Source: Immersiella caudata
Lineage: Eukaryota > Ascomycota > Sordariomycetes > Sordariales > Lasiosphaeriaceae
Reading direction: 5' to 3'
NCBI GenBank assembly: GCA_030512335.1
Contig: JAULSU010000002.1
Span: forward strand, 2,976,001-3,040,000
Length of the DNA stretch: 64,000 bases
Shown here: positions 24,482 through 36,114 of the stretch, piece after piece
Numbering within the stretch: position 1 is the stretch's first letter
Layout: each line of letters starts with the position of its first letter
The notes under the pieces: model-generated
The model's database searches: none
What the model saw: the letters and a program-made list of their open reading frames with translations, nothing else
What the model was told of the DNA's origin: nothing
Position numbers and translations under genes: made by a program

Positions 24482-27400
24482 ATGGCATCCTCGGGTCCAG
24501 CCGGCTTTCTCGGCCGATCATCGAGTAGCAACTCGAACATGAGAGGACTGGTCCAGTTCATCGCAGACCTCCGTAATGCGCGTGCACGCGAACTTGAGGA
24601 GAAGCGCATCAACAAGGAGCTGGCCAATATCCGACAGAAGTTCAAAGGTATGCGCCATGTCCGCTGGGTCTTCGCTCTCGCATTATGAAGCTGGGACTGA
24701 CTGCGTTGTTTAGATGGCAACCTCAGCGGGTATCACAAGAAGAAATACGTCTGCAAGGTTGGTCTTGCGTTCATGTCAGCCCGGTGGCCCTTGATCATCT
24801 AACACTCGGCGATAGCTCCTCTACATCTACATCCTAGGCTGGAACGTCGATTTCGGCCACCTCGAGGCTGTGAATCTGATCTCGGCAAACAAATACTCCG
24901 AAAAGCAGATTGGATATCTTGCCATGACCCTCTTCCTCCATGAGAAGCACGAGCTTCTGCACCTTGTCGTCAACAGCATAAGAAAAGACCTTTTGGATCA
25001 TAATGAGTTGTTCAACTGCCTTGCATTACACGCAATCGCAAATGTTGGTGGCCGAGAGATGGGTGAGGCGCTCAGCGGAGAGGTGCACAGGCTGCTGATT
25101 TCACCGTACGTTGCCTTGAGACCCATAGCCTACGGAATGCCGATGGAGGATACTGACCCGCTCCAGGACTTCAAAGGCGTTCGTAAAGAAGAAGGCTGCC
25201 CTAACCCTGCTTCGATTATACCGGAAGCATCCTGATATTGTCCAACCTCAATGGGCGGAGCGCATAATATCCCTAATGGACGACGTTGACCTCGGTGTGG
25301 CACTCTCGGTGACGTCTCTCGTAATGGCGCTGGCCCAGGACAACCTGGACCAGTATAAGGGTGCATACGTCAAAGCTGCCGCAAGACTTAAACGGATTTT
25401 GATCGACGGAGAGTACGCCGGGGATTATATCTACTACAAAGTCCCATGCCCGTGGATTCAGGTCAAGTTTCTGCGGTTGCTGCAATACTTCCCACCTTCA
25501 GGTACGTGCATGGACACACGGGCTCTATACATGGTGCTAACACCTTTGAAGATGATAGTCATGTCAGGGACATGATCCGGGAATCGCTCCAGAAGATACT
25601 AAACCTGGCCCTGGAAACAAACAAGAACGTGCAGCAGAACAATGCTCAAAACGCGGTGTTGTTCGAGGCGATCAATCTAATTATCCACCTCGACACTGAG
25701 CATGCCCTCATGAAACAAATATCTTCTAGGTTGGGACGCTTTATCCAGTCCAGAGAAACCAACGTTCGCTATTTGGGGCTGGAAGCCATGACCCATCTGG
25801 CTGCCCGGGCGGATACGCTCGATCCCATCAAGCAGCATCAAGATGTCATCTTGGGGTCGCTCAAGGATCGGGATATCAGCGTTCGACGGAAGGGTCTGGA
25901 CCTCCTTTACAGCATGTGCGACTCCACAAATGCCCAAGCGATTGTTGGCGAGCTGCTTCACTACCTTCAGAATGCAGACTTCGCGATCAGGGAAGAAATG
26001 GTACTCAAGATTGCCATTTTAACAGAGAAGTACGCCACCGATGTGCAGTGGTACGTTAACATATCGCTGCGTCTTATTGCTATGGCTGGCGACCATGTCA
26101 GCGACGAGGTTTGGCAGCGTGTCATCCAAATCGTGACCAACAACGAGGAGCTACAAGTCTACGCAGCGCACAACATCCTGCAATATGTCAAACAAGACCA
26201 CTGCCACGAGACCTTGGTCAAGATTGGAGCCTACATTCTCGGCGAATTCGGACATCTCATTGCGGAGGAGAAGTCGTGCAGCCCCATTGAGCAGTTCCTC
26301 GCGCTTCAGGGCAAGCTCGCAGCCTGCTCCTCGAGTACCCGAGCCATGATTTTGTCCAGCTTCATCAAGTTTGTCAATCTCTTCCCGGAAATCAAGCCCC
26401 AGCTGGTCAATGTGTTCCACGTGTACAGCCACACGCTGGACTCGGAATTACAACAGCGTGCCTGCGAATACCTCACCCTAGCAAGCATGCCGACCGACGA
26501 CCTCCTACGCACGCTATGTGACGAGATGCCCCCATTCCCGGAACGCGAGTCTGCCCTGCTTTCTAGGCTGCATCAAAAGCACGCCAACACCTCCGATAAG
26601 CGGACGTGGGTGGTGGGCGGAAAAGACGCCAATGCAGATGCGGCTGAGCTCAAGATGGCTAAGACTGGAAGTCTTAGGAGGACATTCAGCACGGCTGCTA
26701 ATGGTCATGCGAATGGGGGTGCGAATGGCAAGGCTGGCGGCGTTAATGGGCGATCAGCGGCAAACGATCTCGCTGGCCTCGATATGAACAACATCGGGCC
26801 TGCTGAGGAGAAGGCGCTCAAACCGCCACCCAATCTCGCCAGTGCCGCCCACTTGTCCCCTGGTTGGGAAAAGGGCTTCTATCGTCTTATGGTTAAGCCC
26901 GACGGTGTGCTCTTTGAGGACGGACAGATCCAGATTGGCGTTCGCTCTGAATACCGTGGCCAGGTGGCGTGCTTGATTCTCTATTTCACGAACAAAACAC
27001 CAGCGCTGGTCACCTCGTTCACGACCACCCTCGACTTGGACGAATCGGAGAAAGCCAACCTGACCTGGGATGTCAAGGGGCTCCCGGATACTACCATCTC
27101 GCAAGGCGGCCAGGCGCAACAAGTCATCATGTTCGAGGCCAAGAAGGTCTTCGAGAAGGCCCCGACGATCCGAATCAGCTACCTGGCGGGTGCGCTGCAG
27201 GCCCTGACCCTCAAGCTGCCTGTCATGATTCACAAGTTTATGGACCCTGCCGAGCTGTCAGGTGAGGACTTTTTCAAGCGGTGGAAGCAAATTGGTGGCG
27301 CCCCTCGTGAAGCACAGCAAGTATTTGGTCTTTCCGGACCCAAAGATGGCGAGCGCGAGATGACGGAGAGCTTCGTGCGTAGTGTGCTCGAGGGCTTCCG

Positions 27401-27753
27401 CTGGGGCTTGCTACATGGTGTAGACCCAAATCAGAAGAACTTTGTCGGCGCTAGTGTTGTGCACACGTCTGAAGGCGGCAAGTTCGGGTGTCTACTGAGA
27501 CTAGAGCCAAATTATAGCACACAGGTAAGCTTCTGCTCTATCCCGTCTTGATCCGTCAGGGTGTCCTGATTGCTAACAATGCCGACAGATGGTAAGGTTG
27601 ACCATTAGGGCAACGGACGACAGTCTACCACCGGTGCTGCTGAAGATGATGGTCGAGCGGTTGGCGGTTGGCGTCTCTATACGGCCAGAGAAGTACGAGG
27701 CGCCAACAGCGAGTGAAATTTCCGATTCGTTTAGGAACATAATGGTCAGGTGA
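24482..27753 (+). CDS. apl3: AP-2 adaptor complex subunit alpha
   Basis: Six exons: 24482-24647, 24714-24757, 24816-25105, 25167-25501, 25552-27524 and 27589-27753, giving 990 residues in one frame. The amino end has MRGLVQFIADLRNARARELE, the classic alpha-adaptin start, followed by DGNLSGYHKKKYVCKLLYIY (split by two introns; the KKYVCK basic patch is the PIP2-binding region of the family). The HEAT-repeat trunk extends to about residue 600, then a Gly/Asn/Ala hinge (HANGGANGKAGGVNGRS) and the ear domain (GWEKGFYRLMVKPDGVLFED onward) with FFKRWKQIGGAPREAQQVF. The last exon is only 54 codons. AP-2 links clathrin to cargo and PIP2 at the plasma membrane. Exon 1 to exon 4 introns are short, and a GTGCTAAC branch point is visible before exon 5. 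Confidence 0.95.
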
Positions 27754-28611
27754 AAGCATGATGATGGTCGGGGCGACTATTTACCTGATAAGACGGGAGA
27801 AAGACGCGGGTTTCAGGGGTTGGAGGGAGGCGAGATAGGGGGTGCGAGAGTAAAAAAACGATACGCCCTACGTTTTTGTTGCTATATAGCTGGGTACTTG
27901 CTCCTGAAACCCTTGTGAAGGTTGTTTGATTGCAACACAATGCAGAAATGGTTCTGTCTCATGGCTTTGATGCTCAGTTTATATGCGCATGGGTATGGGA
28001 CTCGACAGTTCCAAGAACAACCTCGTGATATCTTTCACATGAGTTTGTGACCCCCGCTTCAGGTGACCTCCGCCTTCTTGCGCTTATCAACCCCGCTGAG
28101 CCCCACCCAAGATGCGGTCGAAATGGCCCGAGCTCCTCAACGCTGATTGAAGCTTCGAAGCTCACGGAGTTTCCAGCACCTAGGCTTATTCAAGATTCCA
28201 ACAAAATCCCACCAGCTCATCCTGGAACTGGCTGCTCTGCGATTCAGGCAGAGCTCTGCAGACAAGGGGTGAGCTTTACGCTAGCGCTTGCGTTGTGTTC
28301 CAGGGCTAGGTAAGTCCCAAAATCAAGGAGAGCACCACTGGCAGAGTGTTTCCCGTCTCCCTTGTGCTGGCTGCACTGCAGGCGGCAGGCACAATACAAC
28401 CCCGCGATACCTCCCTTCAGCCTCCCTTCGCCGAGTCACATCTACCCTCGCACACGCTGAATCTACCTGCCATCCCTGCATTTCAAGCCGAGCATTTCTA
28501 CGTTGCTTCTATTTGGCGCTGGGCATCTATCAATCTGAGAGTCGTTGAAGGGGTTACGGCTGACAGCCGCTGACGTCGTATCTAGGACTGGTGGCTGAGC
28601 GGTTGGCGAAG
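27754..28611. other. AP-2 alpha 3' region and Atg18 upstream region with a possible leader intron
   Basis: No coding ORF is supported. A strong donor (AGGTAAGT near 28309-28316) and an acceptor (TATCTAG ending at 28584) flank about 270 bases just upstream of the Atg18 start, so the Atg18 leader probably contains an intron. This is inferred from splice signals only. Confidence 0.45.
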
Positions 28612-30053
28612 ATGGCGGGCGGTGCGCTCAACTTCATCACCTTCAACCAAGACCACAGCTGCCTTGCTGTTGGCACCTCGAAGGGCTTTCGCATATACCA
28701 TACCGATCCCTTGGCCAAGATATTTAACAGCGACAATGGCAACGTCTCCATCATCGAGATGCTCTTCTCGACCTCGCTGGTTGCTCTGATTATGTCGCCC
28801 CGGCACCTGATCATTGAGAACACCAAGCGAGGGTCCGTCATCTGCGAGTTGACTTTCCCATCTGCGGTGCTTGCTGTTCGCTTAAACCGGAAGCGTCTGG
28901 CCGTCGTTCTCGAAGAAGAGATCTATCTCTACGACATTTCCAACATGAGCCTGTTGCACAACATCCATACGTCGCCAAACCCGAGCGCTATTTGCGCCTT
29001 GTCGCCGTCGTCCGAGAACTGTTACATCGCCTACCCCTATCCGAAGGCCCGCGAGGACCAGGCGGCAGTCCGGCCAGCTCATGCTCCACCACTGTCAGCA
29101 TACGTTCCCCCAACGTCGGGCGAGGTGCTGGTCTTCGATACCGTTACTCTGAAGGCTGTGAATGTGATTGAGGCGCACCGTTCCCCCTTGTCTTTCACGG
29201 CAATGAATAGCGACGGCACGATGCTCGCCACGGCCTCCGAGACAGGAACCATCATTCGGGTGTTTACTATCCCAGGCGGCCAGAAAATTCATGAGTTCCG
29301 TCGGGGCTCCATTCCCTCCACCATTCACAGCCTGTCGTTCAACCTCAGTTCAACTCTTCTCTGCGCATCATCGGCAAGCGATACGGTTCACATTTTCCGA
29401 CTGAGAAACCCGCATGCGTCTGGCAACTCAGGCATGTCTCCGACAGGCGCTTCGACCGGCATCCCTAGAGTGGACCGTACGTCCCGATCTCGAAGTTTTG
29501 ATAGCACCGGTGATTCGCCAAGCAGCATTACCGGCTCGCCGCGTAGTGAAGCTCTCGATTATCCCGGCGCCGGAGGTAGGAGAGATGACAGCAATTCCGC
29601 TTCGCATAAGAGGCAAAGCGGATCCTTTGGCAGCATGCTCCGGCGTTCCTCGCAGATTATGGGCCGCGGTGTCGCCGGTGTTGTTGGTTCATACCTCCCA
29701 CAGTCGGTCACCGAGATGTTTGAGCCTGAGAGGGATTTCGCCAACGTGAAGATACCAAAGTCTTCAGCTTCTGGCGCTCGAGGTAGTGGGATTGGTACCG
29801 CTGCGGGTCCGCTTCGCAGCGTAGTGGCTATGAGCAGTAGCTCCCCCCAGGTCATGGTGGTCACAAGTGACGGAGGCTACTACGTTTACAACATTGATAT
29901 GGAGAAGGGTGGGGAGGGTTACCTGGTGAAGCAGTTTTCGTGAGTGCTTGGCCCGTGTTGGTGCAAACGACATGAGCCCTTGAACTAACCGCTTTCCTCT
30001 CTAGAGTTCTCGATGGCGACGACAAATTGGACGCATCGGCGTACGGACAATAG
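28612..30053 (+). CDS. atg18: Atg18/WIPI family beta-propeller autophagy protein
   Basis: Exons 28612-29939 and 30005-30053 encode 458 residues ending VLDGDDKLDASAYGQ. I chose ATG 28612 (MAGGALNFITFNQD); an upstream in-frame GTG is unlikely. WD-like blades run to about residue 275; the phosphoinositide-binding FRRG motif is at about 227-230 (IHEFRRGSIPSTIHSL). A Ser-rich loop with SPTGASTGIPRVDRTSRSRS and QSGSFGSMLRRSSQ separates it from a last blade (SPQVMVVTSDGGYYVYNID). Atg18 binds PI3P and PI(3,5)P2 and acts with Atg2 in autophagosome growth and in vacuole size control. The ending is the usual one for filamentous-fungal Atg18. However, the frame continues open after the UAG at 30051; see the next entry and findings. 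Confidence 0.93.
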
Positions 30054-30449
30054 GAGCTTTCGGATTACGACAACGAGATGTCCGCAAAGATTGAGGAAAA
30101 TAGCGAACAGCGCCAGGAAAATCCTTTGAATGGGAGCTGGGCAATAGCAGACGGCAAGCAGAGTCCAGGCGAGCTATCTTCGAATCCCGTCATGGTGGAC
30201 TCGCCAACCGACGAATCCAGTGCCAACTCAGCACCGAACGAAGCCACTATCGGTGCCGAAGAGAGAAGTATGGACGCTCCCCCGGCCGTTCTATCTATCA
30301 AAGTCTCTAGTGAAGGCAAAGTTCCTGCGGCAGAGACGGGACCTGACGCCAGCTGGGCTTCTACTGGGAGCATGGAGAGCATACCAGACGAGATGTCTCA
30401 AGGAGTTATTTCACTTCGTGACTTGGAGATCAATTGTTCCTCAGCATAG
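30054..30449 (+). other. Open in-frame extension after the Atg18 UAG stop
   Basis: After UAG at 30051-30053 the same frame continues for 131 sense codons to UAG at 30447-30449. The extension begins ELSDYDNEMSAKIEENSEQ and is acidic, rich in Ser, Glu, Ala and Pro, with stretches such as NPVMVDSPTDESSANSAP. The codons look protein-coding rather than random, and the composition is that of a disordered tail. The stop context is CAA-UAG-GAG. Options are stop-codon readthrough, an alternative splice that skips the stop, a recently acquired stop, or a separate small ORF from ATG 30078. No known domain or targeting signal is visible; the last residues are NCSSA. Confidence 0.4.
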
Positions 30450-31685
30450 CGCCCGGCGTTGAATCTCCTTGGTTTCACTGTTTGTTTATTGAGGCTACCC
30501 CTATTCTGTATTTTGCGATATATACAGCGGGATGTGGCTGGGCACGGAAACTGGCGGAGCAAGGGACGGATTAGTTACCTTGTGTACTGCCCGTGGTGCG
30601 ATATCTCGTTTCCAAGCAGGTTTTTTTTTGGGGGGGGGGGGGGGGGGGGCAATTGGCGACCAGAAATTCAGAATCACCACCCACTGTAAGGAGTAGTGCA
30701 TGTAGCGGTGTCAATGGGACACATGGTTGAGATACATGGTTGGGATAGCAAGACTTTTGATACGGCCCTCTTTCAATCAACGATACGATCTTGAGAGCAA
30801 CAATAGCGCATCTTGATTCTGAGAGAAGCATCGAATTCAATGCTTCATGCTTCTCTGACTGATGTTTCGGCCTGTTTTGACGCCCCCCACCCTCTCCATT
30901 GAAAGAGCAAACACGAGTGCTGGATCATATTCAAGAGGGCGGCCACCAGACATATAGCACACTGAAAGGATATAGGGAATGACTATTCCCACCACATTTC
31001 CCTAGGTAAGCTAACACACATAAGTCGAACAATCCCGCTAGCCCGAACTCCAACGCTCACTTTCGTTTGCCCGCTCGCCTGTGGCGAAGAAGTAGGGCAG
31101 CCCCCAGCTCGTACTTAGACAGGCTTCCATAGTATCACTCGTCGATACGTACAGAACCACATTTCCAGAACCAGCAAATGCCCGCCTAAAATATAAATAA
31201 TACCCAGCTGTCATCATCCCATGAAGTAAATGTCCAAACATCGCTACATAATCGTATCCATCCATCCCATCATTTGTCGTGACGAAAAGAGAGTTTCCAA
31301 GAAAGTGACAAGTAAAAAAAAGAAGGGATATCCAAGCCGTCGCATGATTTTCTGCGAGAACGCATCCAGGGTCAATATCAAACCTTCGTCGTGATCGGTT
31401 GTAACAGAAGAAGCATCTCCTTTCCAACAAGCACCGCATTTCGGCGCCCTCTGTTTTGTGAATCGAGGGCAACAGGTCCGCTCCTGAGCTGTGGAGCGCG
31501 ACCGCGATCGGGTGGTGGTTTGAACACCACGTACTAGGAGACCCATCAGGGCGGTGTAGCCCGCGCTGAATTTTGTCGCCTCCACTCTAGAGCAGTCCAA
31601 TCGGGACCACAGGCATCATTTTGGCACCAGGGTCCGATCCGCTTCTGTTTACCCCGGTGGCGAGTAGGCTGCGGCTTTGCGTCCC
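30450..31685. other. Region between the 3' ends of Atg18 and the Pps1-type phosphatase
   Basis: Convergent 3' regions with no supported ORF. The main landmark is the T9-G20 tract at 30621-30649. ORFs on the minus strand near 31038-31600 are short, Cys-rich and without a domain. Confidence 0.5.
30621..30649. repeat. T9-G20 homopolymer tract
   Basis: Nine T are followed by twenty uninterrupted G (30630-30649), downstream of Atg18. As RNA from the plus strand the G run could form G-quadruplexes; the exact length may be affected by sequencing error. Confidence 0.9.
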
Positions 31686-33919
31686 CTATCTTGCATATGG
31701 CCGGTTCATCAAGGCGATCTCTCTCGCGATCTCGCCCCACTCAAGCTCTCTTTTGACAGTGCCTGCACTGTCAGGCTCGCACTCTTCGCCTGTCTTCTGC
31801 GCCTGCATGTATTCTTCCCATTTTAGAAGTTCGTAGGCGAACCTGAGGTGGGGTTGAATGATGACGTTGAGTCTGCGGGCGCGCACGAAGCAGTAAGCTC
31901 GTGGGAAGGACAAGTCAAGAGCCCGCATCACCTCGGCAATGCAGATGGTTGCGCTGCGAGACACACCGACTCTGCAGTGAACCAGTGTCGCAGTTCCGTT
32001 GCGTCGACCGCGATCTGAGAAACCGAACTTGTCAGCCTTACGTCCTGTTGAGCCACAAGAAAACCATAGAAGAACAACGAACCGATGAATTCCAGACATC
32101 GCTCAAACTCATCCGTCAATGGATCAATGCCATTATCTTGCACAGCTTGCACCACGCATGTATTCTCAACCCCCCATTCATCCAGCTCGCCGTCCCGCCA
32201 CATCGCCATCTCTCCGACACTCAGAATCTGCCCAATGCCAAGAGAACGTAACAGGTCCGGGTTGTTGGCGTGCCCGAGGTTTCCAAGATACATGTAATCG
32301 AGGATCCGGCTTGGGAATGACCCATCAAAGCCCGTGAACCACTTGGGCTCATCTTTGATCAGGGCAGTGATGTCAGCCAGGCTGGCCTTGCCCCTGAGAG
32401 CTGGCGAGTCGTGAAGCAAGCGCGGCGCAATCGCTGTGAGCAGCCCCACATCAGACGGATATGCAAAAAAGTTGCGCTGCATCGTCGTGTGGAGGTTGAG
32501 CCAAGCATCTGGCACTGGCCGTCCAGTGGCATAGCTGAAATATGCGATCCCGAGCAGCGTAGACTCTGTATATCCATCCGCGCAGTGGATGAGGATCTTC
32601 CGGGGAGGTAGTCGCTGCAACTCCCCCAGTTGCTTAGCAGCTAAGTCCATGGGTGAGGAATCGGACATTGCGAAGTCGCCGTCACTGTCGGATGGCAGTT
32701 GAGAACTTGGGAGAGATGGGTGTGTCCCGTGGGCCAAGTGGTGGATCCACTTGCAAGTCTCAAGAATAATGTCGGCCTCAGAGTGGGACCAGGTGGGTGC
32801 CAATATGCTTCCAGAGGAGGGGAAGTCAATGTAGTGCCGACCGAGAGATTCTGCACCACTCTCGGCGATTGCCAGGAGCGGGCCATGATCCAACCGTCCC
32901 AAATCACTGCACTCGATCAATATGTCATAACCCTGTGCTTCTTCAGTCGCCTGGTCGGGCGTAGGACCCAACCATACGTTGTGGGCAACCTCTGATGCCT
33001 CGGTCATGGCATACATCTCAACACGTTCCTGACTGGGGAAGTCAAGGACCCTACCCGTCGGTCGACCAAAGGCGTCGATGGCAACAATTTCTGGGTGGTG
33101 GTTCTCGAACTCGGCAAAGGGGTTAACGCAGAAGAAGGTATTATACACCGGCAAGCTGTGACGCTGCACTTCGTGCTTGTCGCGCCATCGCTGCTGGGCC
33201 GCCGCGATTTCCCAGGCAAGCTTTCGTACCGCAAAATCATCGAGGCCGTAGACGATGATGTCGGATGTCATGGCGGACTTGGCCGCTTGAATCTGGAAAT
33301 TTCGGACCGAGAAGCCTTCGCGAGGGTCAATGTCGAGAAACTCAGGGGTAGCGCCTCCAAGCTGGAGGAACTCATGGGGAGCGATGGCACCCTTGAGACG
33401 GGCAACAGTGAGATCACCATCGGCCTTGACAAGTGTGATCCCCCGAAGACAGCCGGGTGTCCGACGAAGGGCACGCTTGCGGGCAATAAAGAACGCTTGT
33501 TGGATCTGGTTGCTGGGATGCAGTCCATGGAGCCAGGGGAAGACCTGGGCAGGCTCCGGTAGGGGTTGACGCGACATGTGGTTGAGGGCAGCGGCCACTC
33601 CCGAGGCGTCAATTTCGTACACTGACAAATGCCCCGACTCGATGCGGGTGAATTTGTCCGGGGGTGACAGCAGGGATTGCTGGAGGCGGTCTTCATCGCT
33701 GCTGGGTGACGGAGGAGGTGTGCTTGGCTCCTCCTGCGGCACGGGACCTGGTGGGCAAACGGGGATATGCTTGTTCGGAACAGGCCCGTGGCCCATCGCC
33801 GACGACGACGACGACGGAGGGCTGATGTTGTCGAGCGTGATAGTCGACCCCAGTGAGCCCAGGTCTGACGAAGGACGGTGCGGCGCGATAGGCCGCGGGA
33901 GTGCAATTGTAGCCATCAT
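31686..33919 (-). CDS. pps1: Pps1-type dual-specificity protein phosphatase with an extra degenerate phosphatase-like domain
   Basis: Exons 32083-33919 and 31686-32014 on the minus strand join at ATC-G/AT and encode 721 residues. The amino end is Pro/Ser-rich. An N-terminal phosphatase-like region contains HCADGYTES near residue 441, which keeps His-Cys of the HCx5R loop but has Glu where the catalytic Arg should be. The C-terminal domain is canonical: YMYLGNLGHANN near 545 and the loop HCRVGVSRSATI near 625, with the catalytic Cys and Arg present and split from its start by the intron. It ends EIALMNRPYAR. Yeast Pps1 acts on Tyr and Ser/Thr phosphate and affects S phase; assignment here rests on the domain order. 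The two Met at the start leave a three-base uncertainty. Confidence 0.88.
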
Positions 33920-36114
33920 GATGGGCGGCCGTGTGCTGGGTTGCCTTGGGCGCTTGGCAAGGGCGTTCAGCTGTCGGATTGTCCTTCACGTCAGGGTTCG
34001 AACGGCCGTCATTGGCGTAGGGTTGTGTCAACCTGTTGAACGGCGGGAAGGGATGCCGATATCGATACTCGCTGAGCTGGTGAGCGGCAGATCCCCCGTT
34101 GAGGAATCCAACTCGAGTCGTGTTCGAAATCGGGTGCGCGGTGTTGTTGAATGGCGCGAGAGCACTGGGCCGTGGTGGTACGAAACAAGTGAGGGGAGCG
34201 GCTTATCGCATCCCTGTTGATACTTGATAGAGTGGTGGCTGATAATGCTCAATCGCCGAGGGTAATGCAACACAGCGGCAGATAAGCCGATCAAGAGGAT
34301 GCGACAAACAGCGAGGTGCCAGTTGAATGGCCCGCAGGAGGACGAGCAAGAAAAAAACAAAACACACAGGTGGGGGATGAAGGATGATGGAAGATGAGAA
34401 GGGAGGAGAAGACCAAACAAAAGCGACTGTCACAGCGTGAAGGACGGGGAGGCGCCCACATCCAAGCTCTGGGCCAGAGCCAGGCGGGCGAAGCGGGGAG
34501 CACTAGGGAGGAGACGAGCTGCCGGGTGGATGGCGCTAGTTACTGGTGGGGTGGTCGCCTGGGGTAGACATCGCCTTGGCTAATGCACGCGTCCACCTTC
34601 CACATCTACGATGTCCACTCCTCAATCTCGTCTTCGTCTTTTCATCAATTGATGAGCAATACTGATTAGGAGCAGCAGACTCATGGCTCGAATTCGTTTC
34701 TAAAAGATTCAATTCATGGACGATGGCCCTTGTCCTGACCGTTTGATTTGCACCGGTCCTTATTTTGGGGGGGCGACAAGAGGTTCCTCACTTTTTTTAG
34801 GTTGACAGGTGCCCGTCGTTCGAGCTGACAGCTGACCTCACTGATGATGATGAACGGCGAACATGCACGACGCTACCTGACGTTGTCTAGACCCAGCCTA
34901 TGCTCATTCCGACCCAGTAGGCTTACCGGAACCACGGCTTGCTCCTCATCGACGAGCACGAAGAGAACCTCTACCATCATACGAAACAAAGACGTGAAGA
35001 GGTGGGAGATGCGACCCTGCCGTCGACGGGCTGGCGTCAATTGAAGCAACTCGGCCGGGATGCGTTTGTTTTAGCCCAGAAGCCAAGAATTGGCCTGGCC
35101 AATTGCGGGTGGGGTTTCCCCAATCGCCCAATTGCCATCGCAGCTCGGTCCTGCATCCTTCGCGGGGAGCGTCACGACGTCTTTAGATTCGAAATCCGAT
35201 TCCTAATGCTCCAGCGTACATGCAGCTCAGCTCGGTTTGCCAATAGGAGGACACGAGCGGTGCTACGGTGCAGCAAGCTTCTCGGTAGCTGTGCATGAGG
35301 TGGTGGGCTCCGCTGCGACATTCCCAGAATCTCCACATCTCCCCTCATGGAGTTTCCCCTCCCCGTCCGTTCCCCCACGAAACGCTGTGCTGGTGGCGAT
35401 TTTGTTGGACGCCACTGTATCCCGGCGGCACTCGAGAGTCAGGTCCACATCCCTTTCACTTTGATCCAGAACACCGGGCCGACAGCCATCACCGTCCATG
35501 AACGGTCCGGCCGGCACGATGGCTCCACATTTCACGGCAGGTGCCCGTCCTACCGTTACACCGGCTCTCACAGCGGAGAACACTCCGCCGCACACTCCCG
35601 GGGCCCAAAAAAACGAGTGCACATCTGCAGAAGCCCCATCCATGCCTGGCCTCGGCGGTTTAACTTCTAATAGACATAAAAACAGAGACTTATCGCAGCT
35701 GATGTCGGCAGCTGAACATCACTTGTCCCCCCTTTTCTTCGGGGCCAGAGATGGAAGCACGCGCCGTTCGCGTGCAGACGAGCCGCTAGTTCTTGTGGAT
35801 ATATATTGGTGGTTTGCAAAGGTTACCAGCCGTGTTGGGTCTGCCTCCTGCGGGACCGTCCCCGCCGTCGAGCCGCAGTTCGTTTATTTTTGGTTTATCC
35901 GTGCCTAGAGTTGCCAAACAGCATCGTTGGCATTCCGATGCTAGCATTTATTTAGACTCGTTGCCGCACACGGTTGATTGCGTTTCAGGCTTTGGATTGT
36001 CTATCAGTTCTCTGTTTAGGTTGCCGACACATCTAAGAAGTTGCCGCCAAGACTGATACACTTTAGTTTCTGACTCGCCAATTCCTAGGCCGCTTACACC
36101 CCCTGAGCCTCAAG
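33920..36114. other. Region between the phosphatase and the O-methyltransferase promoters
   Basis: About 2.2 kb upstream of both divergent genes. I see no supported ORF. A TATATATTGG motif near 35801 and AT-rich sequence near 35930-36060 may belong to the O-methyltransferase promoter. The ORFs at 33576-34220 are antisense shadows of the phosphatase and its leader. Confidence 0.45.

Noticed and set aside
33576..34220. 214-codon plus-strand ORF
   Set aside because: Its first half is antisense to the phosphatase gene and the rest has no domain or coding-like codon use.
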